NCBI RefSeq assembly: GCF_042654345.1
Contig: NZ_JBHSGB010000012.1
Coordinates: 124,001 to 188,000, forward strand
DNA: 64,000 bases
Direction of reading: 5' to 3'
Source of the DNA: Pararheinheimera marina
GTDB taxonomy: Bacteria > Pseudomonadota > Gammaproteobacteria > Enterobacterales > Alteromonadaceae
This document shows positions 34,270-41,968 of the stretch, piece after piece. The translations under genes were made by a program, and so were the position numbers. How positions within the stretch are numbered: position 1 is the stretch's first letter; each line of letters begins with the position of its first letter. The notes beneath the pieces were generated by a model. That model did no database searches, was not told the origin of the DNA, and worked only from the letters and a program-made list of their open reading frames with translations.

Positions 34270-35990
34270 CAGGCCACGTCCAGAGGTTTGACACCTATTT
34301 TTTTCACCTTGCCGTTGTCCAGCTCGGCTATGGTCCAGAGCATATTGCTCCATTGGCAAGTATCGCCCACCACGGGTTTACCACCCACCAGTTCTGTCAG
34401 CAAGTCACCTATATTGTCAAATTTATCCATTCCTGTCAGATCCAAGGCGTAGAACAGCGCCATATCGGTCAACCTGGCGTTACCTTCAATCATAAAGTCG
34501 CCGAAGAAGCCAAAATCGAAGTTGCGCTGTGGCGTTTCGCTGAACATCCGCCCCAATACTGGCAAGTCGGCATCGTGCGCCATCACACAGAGAATATCAC
34601 CTTCAAGCAATTTGGTACTGCCGCTTGGGTGCAATAACATCTGCTCGCGGAACAAGGCGACGATACGGGTGTTGTCCGGCATATTCAGCTCGCGCAGCTC
34701 AGCGCCAATGCACCATTTTTCCGCACCCAGTTTGTAGACAAAGATCTCCCACTGACTGGTTAAATGCACTGTGATGCCAGAGCGCGACACTGGCATCGGC
34801 ATGGGCGGCACCACCACTTTGGCTTTGTACGCGGCAAAACCCAAAGTGGTGCCTTGCACCAGCAAAGACACCAGCACGATAAAAAACGCCACATTAAAAA
34901 ACAGATGGGCATGGTCCAACCCGGCCATCAGCGGAAACACAGCCAGGATCACCGGCACAGCCCCCCGTAAGCCAACCCAGGAAATAAATAACCGCTCTTT
35001 GAGCTTAAAACTGCGAAATGGCAATAAGCCAACAAAAACCGACAAAGGCCGGGCAAAGAAGATCATCCACAACGACAAAATCAGTGCAGGAATCGCGATA
35101 GGCAAAAGCTCTGATGGCGTCAGCAACAAGCCAAGCACCAGGAACATACCGATTTGGCTCAGCCAGGCCAGGCCATCAAACATATGCAAAATACCATGGC
35201 GGTTGCGGATAGGTTTATTGCCAAGCATCAACCCCAACACATAGACCGTCATAATACCGCTGCCACCAACAGCACCAGACACCGCATACAGCAAAATGCC
35301 ACCACTGACCGCCAGCAAAGGGTAAAGACCGTCGGCGATCTCCAGCCTGTTAATCAACTGCAGCATCATCCAGCCACCGCCCAGCCCCAGCAGAATGCCG
35401 ACGCCGAATTGCTGCACCAGATTGACCAGAATCATCAAATCGAAGCTGCTTTTGCCTTCGGCAATCATCGCAATCAGAGTGACAGTTAAGAACATTGCCA
35501 TCGGGTCATTGGTGCCGGATTCAATTTCCAGTGTTGAGCCCACCCGTTCGTTCAGACCTTTGCCATTGAGCAGGTTAAACACCACAGCGGCGTCGGTGGA
35601 GCCCACAATAGCGCCTATCAGCAAGCCTTCAATCAATTCCAGGTTAAACAGCCAGGCCGCGACGAGACCGGTCAAACCGGCGGTGATGGCGACACCTAAA
35701 GTCGCTAAAGATAAAGAGGGCCACAGCGCGACACGGAAGGTTTTCACGTTGGTACGCATACCACCGTCGAGCAGAATAACGGCAAGGGCCAGGTTACTGA
35801 CCAGATAGGCCAGCGAATAATCACTGAATTCGATGCCTCCCGGGCCATCGGTTCCGGCCAGCATGCCTACAGCCAGAAAGATCACCAGGATCGGCACGCC
35901 AATTTTACTGGCGACTGAGCTGACCATAATGCTGGCCGCCACGAGCAAAGCACCAATCAGTAACAGATTATTGATGGTAATTGCATCCAA
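34269..35990 (-). CDS. nhaP2: K+/H+ antiporter NhaP2 (CvrA)
   Basis: A 573-residue CPA1 antiporter that exchanges K+ (or Na+) for protons across the inner membrane. It follows E. coli NhaP2 closely over its whole length: about 12 transmembrane helices with IVGSTDAAVVFNLLNGKGL, LEIESGTNDPMAMFL and ISWVGLRGAVPVILAVFP, then a TrkA_C domain (about 400-480, LRELNMPDNTRIVALFR) and a C-terminal regulatory domain. The start is a TTG at 35990 with GGAGG seven bases upstream. A nearby ATG at 35986 is out of frame. Confidence 0.95.
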   Translation of the reverse strand: MDAITINNLLLIGALLVAASIMVSSVASKIGVPILVIFLAVGMLAGTDGPGGIEFSDYSLAYLVSNLALAVILLDGGMRTNVKTFRVALWPSLSLATLGVAITAGLTGLVAAWLFNLELIEGLLIGAIVGSTDAAVVFNLLNGKGLNERVGSTLEIESGTNDPMAMFLTVTLIAMIAEGKSSFDLMILVNLVQQFGVGILLGLGGGWMMLQLINRLEIADGLYPLLAVSGGILLYAVSGAVGGSGIMTVYVLGLMLGNKPIRNRHGILHMFDGLAWLSQIGMFLVLGLLLTPSELLPIAIPALILSLWMIFFARPLSVFVGLLPFRSFKLKERLFISWVGLRGAVPVILAVFPLMAGLDHAHLFFNVAFFIVLVSLLVQGTTLGFAAYKAKVVVPPMPMPVSRSGITVHLTSQWEIFVYKLGAEKWCIGAELRELNMPDNTRIVALFREQMLLHPSGSTKLLEGDILCVMAHDADLPVLGRMFSETPQRNFDFGFFGDFMIEGNARLTDMALFYALDLTGMDKFDNIGDLLTELVGGKPVVGDTCQWSNMLWTIAELDNGKVKKIGVKPLDVA

Positions 35991-36284
35991 GGCGCGCCCT
36001 CCGTTTCAAATCAGCTTTTTTCAAGATAACAGATCTTTGCTGGTTATCTATGGGCTTTAGCAGAAAAAATCAGTACCAAATTATCACAAATAAAAAATAC
36101 TACTTTTTAGTAGTTAATTTTCAATAAGTTAATATTTATTAGTTTTAACTAAAATTATAAATAAACCGCATTTTCACTGCAGATGTTTAGGAGTAAACCC
36201 AGATTTTCAGCAGAGATAATCACATAGTGAGGGATGAAGCCGGAAACTCAACAAATTCGTCAGAAGAAAATCGGTCGCCGCCAG

Positions 36285-36380
36285 CCAGAAAAGAAAAAGC
36301 TGCCAACAGGGCAGCTTAAAAGGTCTGATGCGCTAGTTCGATCCATTCAGACCGATTTAGTCTGCCAGAATCAGCATTAA
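36285..36380 (-). ncRNA. Candidate small RNA or attenuated leader ending in an intrinsic terminator
   Basis: Minus strand: AAGCTGCC-CTGTT-GGCAGCTT (36317-36297) followed by TTTTCTTTTC is a textbook intrinsic terminator, although no minus-strand gene precedes it. Upstream, GGTCTGA (36353-36347) can pair with TCAGACC (36328-36322) or with CAGAC (36364-36360), so two exclusive hairpins exist. GGCAG at 36366-36362 could also pair with the CTGCC of the terminator stem. A weak promoter-like TTAACA (36402-36397) with AT-rich -10 lies before. Either a small RNA of about 90 nt or a leader of nhaP2, whose start is about 300 nt downstream. Boundaries are estimates. Confidence 0.45.
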
Positions 36381-36487
36381 ATAAAAATACACAAAATGTT
36401 AACCTTTGTAACTTAACTCGCCAAACTGCAGCAGAACCCTCTCTGACCTGGGCTTATCGCAAAACATGTAACACTATCACACATTAT

Positions 36488-36504
36488 TTGTGATATTATC
36501 ACAA
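36488..36504. promoter_or_regulatory. 17-bp perfect palindrome upstream of the siderophore receptor
   Basis: TTGTGATA-T-TATCACAA, two 8-base arms around one base, 33 nt before the receptor ATG. An inverted partner TATCACA occurs just upstream at about 36475. It resembles a CRP/FNR half-site pair, but the spacing is N5 between TGTGA and TCACA, not N6. It looks like an operator for an unidentified dimeric regulator. Confidence 0.5.
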
Positions 36505-36536
36505 AAATTTCGTGTTAAGTCGTCTCAGGAACCAGC

Positions 36537-38615
36537 ATGCCCCGTTTAACTCCCATCGCCACTTTGTTGTTATTTCCTGCTCTTGTCAGTGCAGCTGAAA
36601 CCTCTGTTGAGCATATTCAGGTTCATCATCACCAGGCTTACCGTGGCAATGTGCCAGCCGAGCATTTGCCTCAGGCCATTGATGTGTTGTCACGCGATGA
36701 GTTTGACCAACTGGCGTTGACGCGCTTTCAGGATGCACTCGACAATTCGGCCAGTATTGCCCGGCAAAACAATGGCGGTGGTTTATGGGACAGCTATTCA
36801 TTGCGCGGTTTTCCGGGCAACGAAAACATGCCATCAGGTTACCTGATCAATGGCTTTAATGGTGGCCGGGGTTTTAGTGGTCACCGCGATTTATCCAATG
36901 TCGAATACGTCGAAATTTTAAAAGGCCCCGGCTCTGCACTCTATGGCCGCTCTGAGCCTGGTGGCACCATTAATATTGTCACCCGTAAACCCGCCTTTGA
37001 TACCCAGGGCTATATCAAAGCCAGCCATGGCCGTTTTGAGCAAAACCGGGTCGAAGCCGACTATACAACGGGCCTTTCCGAGGATTTGGCATTTCGGGTC
37101 AATGGCGCAGTGCAGGATTACGGCAGCTTCCGCGACTATGTGAATTCAGACAAAAAAGTGATCACCCCATCGCTGCTTTGGCAAATCAATTCAGACAGCT
37201 CTTTGTTGTATGAATTTGAATACCTGGAACAATCTCAATTGTTTGACCGTGGTTTGGTGGTGCTGAATAACAATTTTGACAGCCTGCCACGCGAACGTTA
37301 TCTGGGGGAACCCACTGACGGCCCGACCGAAATCAGCGCCCGCGGCCACCAGCTCACGTTTCAGCAGGATCTGGCCAACGGTTGGGCCTTTAACGCTGGC
37401 ATCAGTTACCGCGATTCCGATCTGTCTGGTTTTTCTTCAGACGCAGAACTGGCGGTCGCCCGTCAGTCAATTTATGACGACGGCCAAACCCTGACCCGGC
37501 AGCGCCGTTTCCGTGATTATTGGTCAGAAGATTTATCAGTACGGGCCGAAATCAGCGGCAGCCTGCAACTGCTGGGGCTGGAGCATAACCTGATGCTGGG
37601 TGCTGATGGCTATGACTATGACTTGTATAACTATCTGGGCCGTTACCGTGGCGCCAAAGGCAGTTATGCCATAAATATTATTAACCCGCAGTATGGCGTC
37701 GCGGTGCCAGGCACAGTCAACCCACTGTATGCCAATTTAGAGCATCAGAAAGCTTATGGCGTCTATATACAGGACATTATCCGCCTGCATCAGGATTGGC
37801 AGCTGTTAATTGGCCTGCGTTTGGATAAGGTGAAACAAAGCCTTGAAGAGCAGGTAAACGCTACCTTTGCGGATAAATCCTTTACCGAGCGCAGCCCGCG
37901 TTTAGGTTTGGTTTATGACGTCACCCCACATTTGCAGTGGTATGCCAGCTATTCCGAAGGCTTTTTGCCCCTGAGTGGTGCCGATTATCTGGGCCGTGGT
38001 TTCGACCCGGAGAGCAGCCGCTCAAAAGAAATGGGTCTGAAGTGGCATCAAGACGGCGCCAGCTGGACCTTAGCTGTATTTGACGGCACCAAAACCAATA
38101 TTCTGACCTCAGATCCAATCAACGTCGGTTTTGCTGCACCGCTGGGTGAAGCACAAAGCACAGGGGTTGAGCTGGACCTGAGCTACCCGCTGACTGAGGA
38201 TTTAAAGCTGGACCTGTCTTACGCCTGGCTAGATACCCGCACTTTAAACAATGCGCTGAGTCTGGACTGGGGCGTGGAAATTCCGGCAGGCAGCCGCCTG
38301 GTCAACGTGCCAAAACACACGGCAAGCCTGGCGCTGAACCAGCATTTCGCTGCCTTGGGTTTCAGCCATAATGCCGGCGTACGCTGGCGCTACCAGAGTG
38401 AACGCCTGGGTGATTCAGTACAGCCGTCTTATCTGCTGCCATCCTACAGCCTGACCCATCTGTTTTTACACACTGAACTTGATGCCAACTGGCAGCTGGA
38501 GTTGAATATCGACAACCTGTTCGATAAAAATTATGTGCTGAACTCCTATTCAGCGCTGTGGACAGTGCCGGGTGAACCACGCAGCTACCGTGTGGGTGTG
38601 CGTTATGGTTTCTAA
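36537..38615 (+). CDS. TonB-dependent siderophore receptor
   Basis: A 692-residue outer-membrane receptor that would take up a ferric siderophore with energy from TonB-ExbBD. Signal peptide MPRLTPIATLLLFPALVSAA, a TonB-box-like EHIQV near residue 25, plug domain (about 40-150, with YSLRGFPGNENMPSGYLING and VEILKGPGSALYGRSEPGG, the siderophore-receptor signature), then a 22-strand barrel ending YRVGVRYGF. AGGAA is six bases before the ATG. No siderophore synthesis genes lie nearby, suggesting use of foreign siderophores. Confidence 0.93.
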   Translation: MPRLTPIATLLLFPALVSAAETSVEHIQVHHHQAYRGNVPAEHLPQAIDVLSRDEFDQLALTRFQDALDNSASIARQNNGGGLWDSYSLRGFPGNENMPSGYLINGFNGGRGFSGHRDLSNVEYVEILKGPGSALYGRSEPGGTINIVTRKPAFDTQGYIKASHGRFEQNRVEADYTTGLSEDLAFRVNGAVQDYGSFRDYVNSDKKVITPSLLWQINSDSSLLYEFEYLEQSQLFDRGLVVLNNNFDSLPRERYLGEPTDGPTEISARGHQLTFQQDLANGWAFNAGISYRDSDLSGFSSDAELAVARQSIYDDGQTLTRQRRFRDYWSEDLSVRAEISGSLQLLGLEHNLMLGADGYDYDLYNYLGRYRGAKGSYAINIINPQYGVAVPGTVNPLYANLEHQKAYGVYIQDIIRLHQDWQLLIGLRLDKVKQSLEEQVNATFADKSFTERSPRLGLVYDVTPHLQWYASYSEGFLPLSGADYLGRGFDPESSRSKEMGLKWHQDGASWTLAVFDGTKTNILTSDPINVGFAAPLGEAQSTGVELDLSYPLTEDLKLDLSYAWLDTRTLNNALSLDWGVEIPAGSRLVNVPKHTASLALNQHFAALGFSHNAGVRWRYQSERLGDSVQPSYLLPSYSLTHLFLHTELDANWQLELNIDNLFDKNYVLNSYSALWTVPGEPRSYRVGVRYGF

Positions 38616-39792
38616 AGACACTATGACTTTACCCGATCCGGCTGCCGCCCAAAACCAGACCAAACGTATCCTGTCGATAGATGCGATGCGCGGTTTAATC
38701 ATTATTTTTATGATGCTGGACCACATTAAAGAACGCTTTGCGCTGCATATTCCCATTCTGGATCCGATGGATTTGGCACAGACCTCGCCTGCGATGTATT
38801 TCTCCCGCTATCTGGCACATCTTTGTGCGCCTATGTTTGTGTTTTTAACCGGGCTATCGGCCTGGCTCTATGCTCATCCGGCCAACCAAGCCTTTCGTTC
38901 ACCAAGCCGCTTTCTGGCTAAACGTGGTTTGTTTTTAATTGTGCTGGAACTGACAGCGGTTTATCTGGTGTGGGCCGGCTCCATCAGCACTATTTTCCTG
39001 CAGGTGATCTGGGCTATCGGCCTCTGTATGCTGGCGCTTGCAGTGCTTAGCAAACTGAATTATTGGCTGGTTGGCCTGCTGGGTTTTGCCATTGTGATTG
39101 GGCATAACCTGCTGTCCCCAGTGCATTTCACACCCGATGAATGGGGCTACAACTTGTGGACATTGATGCATGACAGAGGCTACCTGACCGATACAGGGCC
39201 TTTCACCATCCGGGTGTCGTATCCGGTGTTGCCATGGATAGGGGTCATTCTGGTTGGCTATTTTGCCGGGCCTTTATATGCACAGAGCCGCTCGCCGGAA
39301 AACCGCAAAAAACTGCTACTGAGTTTAGGCCTGGGCTGTTATGCACTGCTGCTGGTGTTGCGGGGCTTCAATCTCTATGGCGAAAGCTTGCCCTGGGAAA
39401 GCCAGCAAAGCACACTGCTGACTCTGATGGCGTTTTTTAACTTTACCAAGTACCCGCCGTCCTTAGATTTCCTGCTGATTACCATAGGCACAGGTTTGTT
39501 ACTGCTTTGCTTGTTTGAATCTCTGGACAATAGATTCATCAGAGCCCTGACCGTATTTGGCTCAGCACCAATGTTTATTTATCTGCTGCATCTGTATGTC
39601 ATTTTGCTTTGCTACAGCCTTTGTTACGCTGTTTTCGGCGCGAACCAGGGCGACAGATTTGGCGTGGATTCTTATTACTTAATCTGGGCCTTTGCCATCC
39701 TGTTGCCCCTGGCGCTGTACAAACCGACCCAGTGGTTTGCACAGTACAAACACAGGGAAAAACACCTGAAGCCCTGGCTGACGTATTTTTAA
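38605..39792 (+). CDS. DUF1624-like multi-pass membrane protein (acyltransferase-related)
   Basis: About 395 residues with ten or more transmembrane helices. The start RILSIDAMRGLIIIFMMLDHIKERF has the D-x-x-RG-x(n)-M-x-x-DH pattern of the heparan-alpha-glucosaminide N-acetyltransferase / DUF1624 group. LCAPMFVFLTGLSAWLY and RVSYPVLPWIGVILVGYFAG also fit. The substrate is unknown. The start may be ATG 38605, overlapping the receptor gene by 11 nt, or ATG 38623. Neither has a strong ribosome binding site, which fits coupling to the receptor gene. Confidence 0.8.
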   Translation: MVSKDTMTLPDPAAAQNQTKRILSIDAMRGLIIIFMMLDHIKERFALHIPILDPMDLAQTSPAMYFSRYLAHLCAPMFVFLTGLSAWLYAHPANQAFRSPSRFLAKRGLFLIVLELTAVYLVWAGSISTIFLQVIWAIGLCMLALAVLSKLNYWLVGLLGFAIVIGHNLLSPVHFTPDEWGYNLWTLMHDRGYLTDTGPFTIRVSYPVLPWIGVILVGYFAGPLYAQSRSPENRKKLLLSLGLGCYALLLVLRGFNLYGESLPWESQQSTLLTLMAFFNFTKYPPSLDFLLITIGTGLLLLCLFESLDNRFIRALTVFGSAPMFIYLLHLYVILLCYSLCYAVFGANQGDRFGVDSYYLIWAFAILLPLALYKPTQWFAQYKHREKHLKPWLTYF

Positions 39793-39820
39793 GTCGTCAC
39801 AACTCTTTATGTAATAACGC

Positions 39821-39845
39821 AAAGCGGGCATCAATGCCCGCTTTT
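39821..39845. terminator. Bidirectional terminator between the DUF1624-like gene and the GH43 gene
   Basis: AAAGCGGGCA-TCAA-TGCCCGCTTTT: a GC-rich stem flanked by an A-run on one side and a T-run on the other, so it can act for both convergent genes. The GH43 stop codon on the minus strand (39846-39844) touches its right edge. Confidence 0.85.
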
Positions 39846-40803
39846 ACTTCTGAGCAGCAAACCCTTTCAGCCCTTGTTCAGTGCGTTTTACCGGCAAAAT
39901 CAGCCCTTGCAGATCAAACTGCAGGTACTCAGCAGCCACCTGGCGTTGTTTGCCACAGGCCGAGTCGGCACTTTGCAGCCAGCGGTGGTAGAACAGCAGC
40001 CATTGGCCCTGGTACTGCACTATGGAGTGATGGTTATTGTTTTCCCCCTCCTGCGCCATAAACACCCCTTTGTAAGTCCAGGGTCCGGTTGGCGATGTGG
40101 CGGTGTAATACGCCAGCGATCTGTTGTTTTCCGGCATGGTGAAGTAATACAGACCATTGCGTTTAAACACCCAGGGGCCTTCCATTTTGGGCTCATACCC
40201 GCCCATATCCATTTTGATAAAGTCGCCTTTGGTGCTGAGTAAATCGTCCGCCAGCTCCACCACATAATAATCAAAGTCACGGCCGTGGAAATACAGCCAG
40301 TTGCGGCCGTCGTCATCAATAAACAGACTGGGATCGTTGGCATAAGGAGTGCGCCACAGTGGCGCCCCAATCGCGTCTTTAAAGGGCCCGGCCGGGTTGT
40401 CACTGACCGCAACGCCTATACCCATCCATTTCGTACTTTTTTCCGGCTGGCTGCGGTTCTTTACGCCGGTGCCAGCAGGGAACACCAGGTAGTACTTGCC
40501 GTTTTTATAGGCGGCGTCCGGTGCCCAGGCGTAGTTATCCGCCCAGCTGACAGCCTTTAAATCAAGCGCCGGACCATGCGCAGTCCAGTGCTGCAAGTCA
40601 GACGTTGAAAAAACCAGCCAGTCCTGCATATAAAAGTCTTGTTGGCATTCCAGGTCATGCGATGTGTACAGGTACAACCGACCATCGGGCCAGACATGAG
40701 CGGAGGGGTCTGCCACCCGTAGTTGCTCACCCAGAGGCAGTGGGTTGCCAGCCAGAGCCGCGCCGCTGACTAACCAGAGCCAGTTAAGGAGTTTTAGTCG
40801 CAT
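39844..40803 (-). CDS. Glycoside hydrolase family 43 protein
   Basis: A 319-residue secreted enzyme of the five-bladed beta-propeller GH43 family. Signal peptide MRLKLLNWLWLVSGAALAG. The propeller begins RVADPSAHVWPDGRLYLYTSHD, whose Asp fits the catalytic base. WADNYAWAPDAAYKNGKYYLVFP and YANDPSLFIDDDG are typical, and KMEGPWVFKRNGLYYFTMPEN carries the acid Glu. In a pectin locus it may act on arabinan or galactan side chains; linkage specificity cannot be read. ATG 40803 follows CAGGAG by seven bases and overlaps the end of the pectate lyase gene by 20 nt. Confidence 0.9.
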   Translation of the reverse strand: MRLKLLNWLWLVSGAALAGNPLPLGEQLRVADPSAHVWPDGRLYLYTSHDLECQQDFYMQDWLVFSTSDLQHWTAHGPALDLKAVSWADNYAWAPDAAYKNGKYYLVFPAGTGVKNRSQPEKSTKWMGIGVAVSDNPAGPFKDAIGAPLWRTPYANDPSLFIDDDGRNWLYFHGRDFDYYVVELADDLLSTKGDFIKMDMGGYEPKMEGPWVFKRNGLYYFTMPENNRSLAYYTATSPTGPWTYKGVFMAQEGENNNHHSIVQYQGQWLLFYHRWLQSADSACGKQRQVAAEYLQFDLQGLILPVKRTEQGLKGFAAQK

Positions 40804-41968
40804 CCGACAGCTCCTGTTGGCTTGGGGCACACTGTTGCTGCAGTTCGGGCCTTTTGGCCCAGGCTTTCAAAAAGGGTTTGCCTTCCGACTGATACCAGCC
40901 ATAGCCTTGTTGCCGCTCCAGTGATAATTGGTTGACATCAGAGTATGTTTGACCATCACGGTCAAAAAACACCGGTTTTTCGTCAGTCAGGCTGTAAAAG
41001 CGCGCCCAGAGCAACTGGCCTTTGGCATCAACTAAAGACGAGCCGGTGGCGGTGCGTTGCCATTTTTTGTCTTTGATCTGATGCTGCTGCAGCCATAAAG
41101 CGCCATAACACAAAGTCTTCACTACACCAGGCTGATCACTGGCTTTCTCCAGCAACAACGCCAGCAACTTGGCGCTTTCGGTACTCACCAGACTGACCTG
41201 CTCAAACTTACGTGCGGCTACAGGTGCCAGCGTCAGCGGATGGTGCTGAGCAGCCCAGACCGTCGGCCGGCCATTCAGCACCACCACAGACTTCACCAAA
41301 AACTGCACACCGCGCCCAAAACCCTCGCGGGCCTGCTGCTGTTGCTCGCTACTAAACAGAGCCGACTCACTAATGTCCCACAGCAGGGTTAACAGGTCCG
41401 CCATCACATGGTCGTTCAGGGTGGCGGCGTCATGGTAGCCTCCTCTGAGCGGGTAATTCTGCGGAAAGCCGCCGTTAGGAAATTGCGCCTGCAGCATAAA
41501 CTGCAGTGCATTGCCCAGGCTTTGGCGGATTTGCTGTTGCTGGGCGGCAGTCGCTTGTGGGAAATACTGCATCAGCCAGCGCATCTGACTGCTGGTGGCA
41601 CCATTGTCGAATGTCGGAATATAACCAGGTTCAGACCCTGCCCACTGCCCTTTTGCGCGCGGCTGGCTCATGTCGGTTCTTTTGCTCCAGCCGCCACTTG
41701 GCGTCTGGTAACTCAGCACCGCCATCAGATCTGCCGTCGACCCAATCGCCTCCAGACCAAAGTTTTTCGCATGGCTGGCTTTCAGCGGTTTCGACAAGCC
41801 CAGGCTTTTCAGCTCCTGCTGCAGCTGCTGCTGGTCCTGCAGTTTCAACTGCTCCGATTGCTGCAAATACTGCTGCCAGGCTGAAGTTAAGGGTTGATCC
41901 TGCCAGTACGAAGAGCCCCAGACGGGGCTCCCCAATAGCAGCAGAAGCAATCCACTGCAACGGATCAT
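40784..41968 (-). CDS. pelA: Pectate lyase, polysaccharide lyase family 10
   Basis: Cleaves polygalacturonate by beta-elimination, giving unsaturated oligogalacturonides. It has 394 residues: signal peptide MIRCSGLLLLLLGSPVWGSSY, a helical linker rich in Gln (about 30-60), then the PL10 catalytic domain with GGWSKRTDMSQPR, TFDNGATSSQMRWL, FPNGGFPQNYPLRGGYHDAATLNDH and AARKFEQVSL. Products would feed KduI/KduD encoded in the same island. The ATG shares a base with the receptor stop (TGATG). Confidence 0.93.
   Translation of the reverse strand: MIRCSGLLLLLLGSPVWGSSYWQDQPLTSAWQQYLQQSEQLKLQDQQQLQQELKSLGLSKPLKASHAKNFGLEAIGSTADLMAVLSYQTPSGGWSKRTDMSQPRAKGQWAGSEPGYIPTFDNGATSSQMRWLMQYFPQATAAQQQQIRQSLGNALQFMLQAQFPNGGFPQNYPLRGGYHDAATLNDHVMADLLTLLWDISESALFSSEQQQQAREGFGRGVQFLVKSVVVLNGRPTVWAAQHHPLTLAPVAARKFEQVSLVSTESAKLLALLLEKASDQPGVVKTLCYGALWLQQHQIKDKKWQRTATGSSLVDAKGQLLWARFYSLTDEKPVFFDRDGQTYSDVNQLSLERQQGYGWYQSEGKPFLKAWAKRPELQQQCAPSQQELSDATKTP

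Larger units (their letters stand above)
35991..36536. other. AT-rich intergenic region between nhaP2 and the siderophore receptor
   Basis: A 546-bp region between divergent genes. From about 36060 to 36180 it is very AT-rich, with small palindromes such as ACTACT-TTTT-AGTAGT near 36101-36116. From 36297 to 36364 are hairpins and a minus-strand terminator (separate entry). From 36474 to 36504 are TATCACA/TGTGATA motifs in front of the receptor gene. I see no protein gene here. Confidence 0.6.

Noticed and set aside
36322..36353. tRNA-like T-arm sequence GTTCGATCC in the nhaP2 upstream region
   Set aside because: The flanking bases do not pair as a T stem and no acceptor, D or anticodon arms are found, so it is neither a tRNA nor a convincing attachment-site remnant.
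36488..36504. Canonical CRP site
   Set aside because: The two TGTGA/TCACA halves are separated by five bases, not six, so a standard CRP site is not supported.
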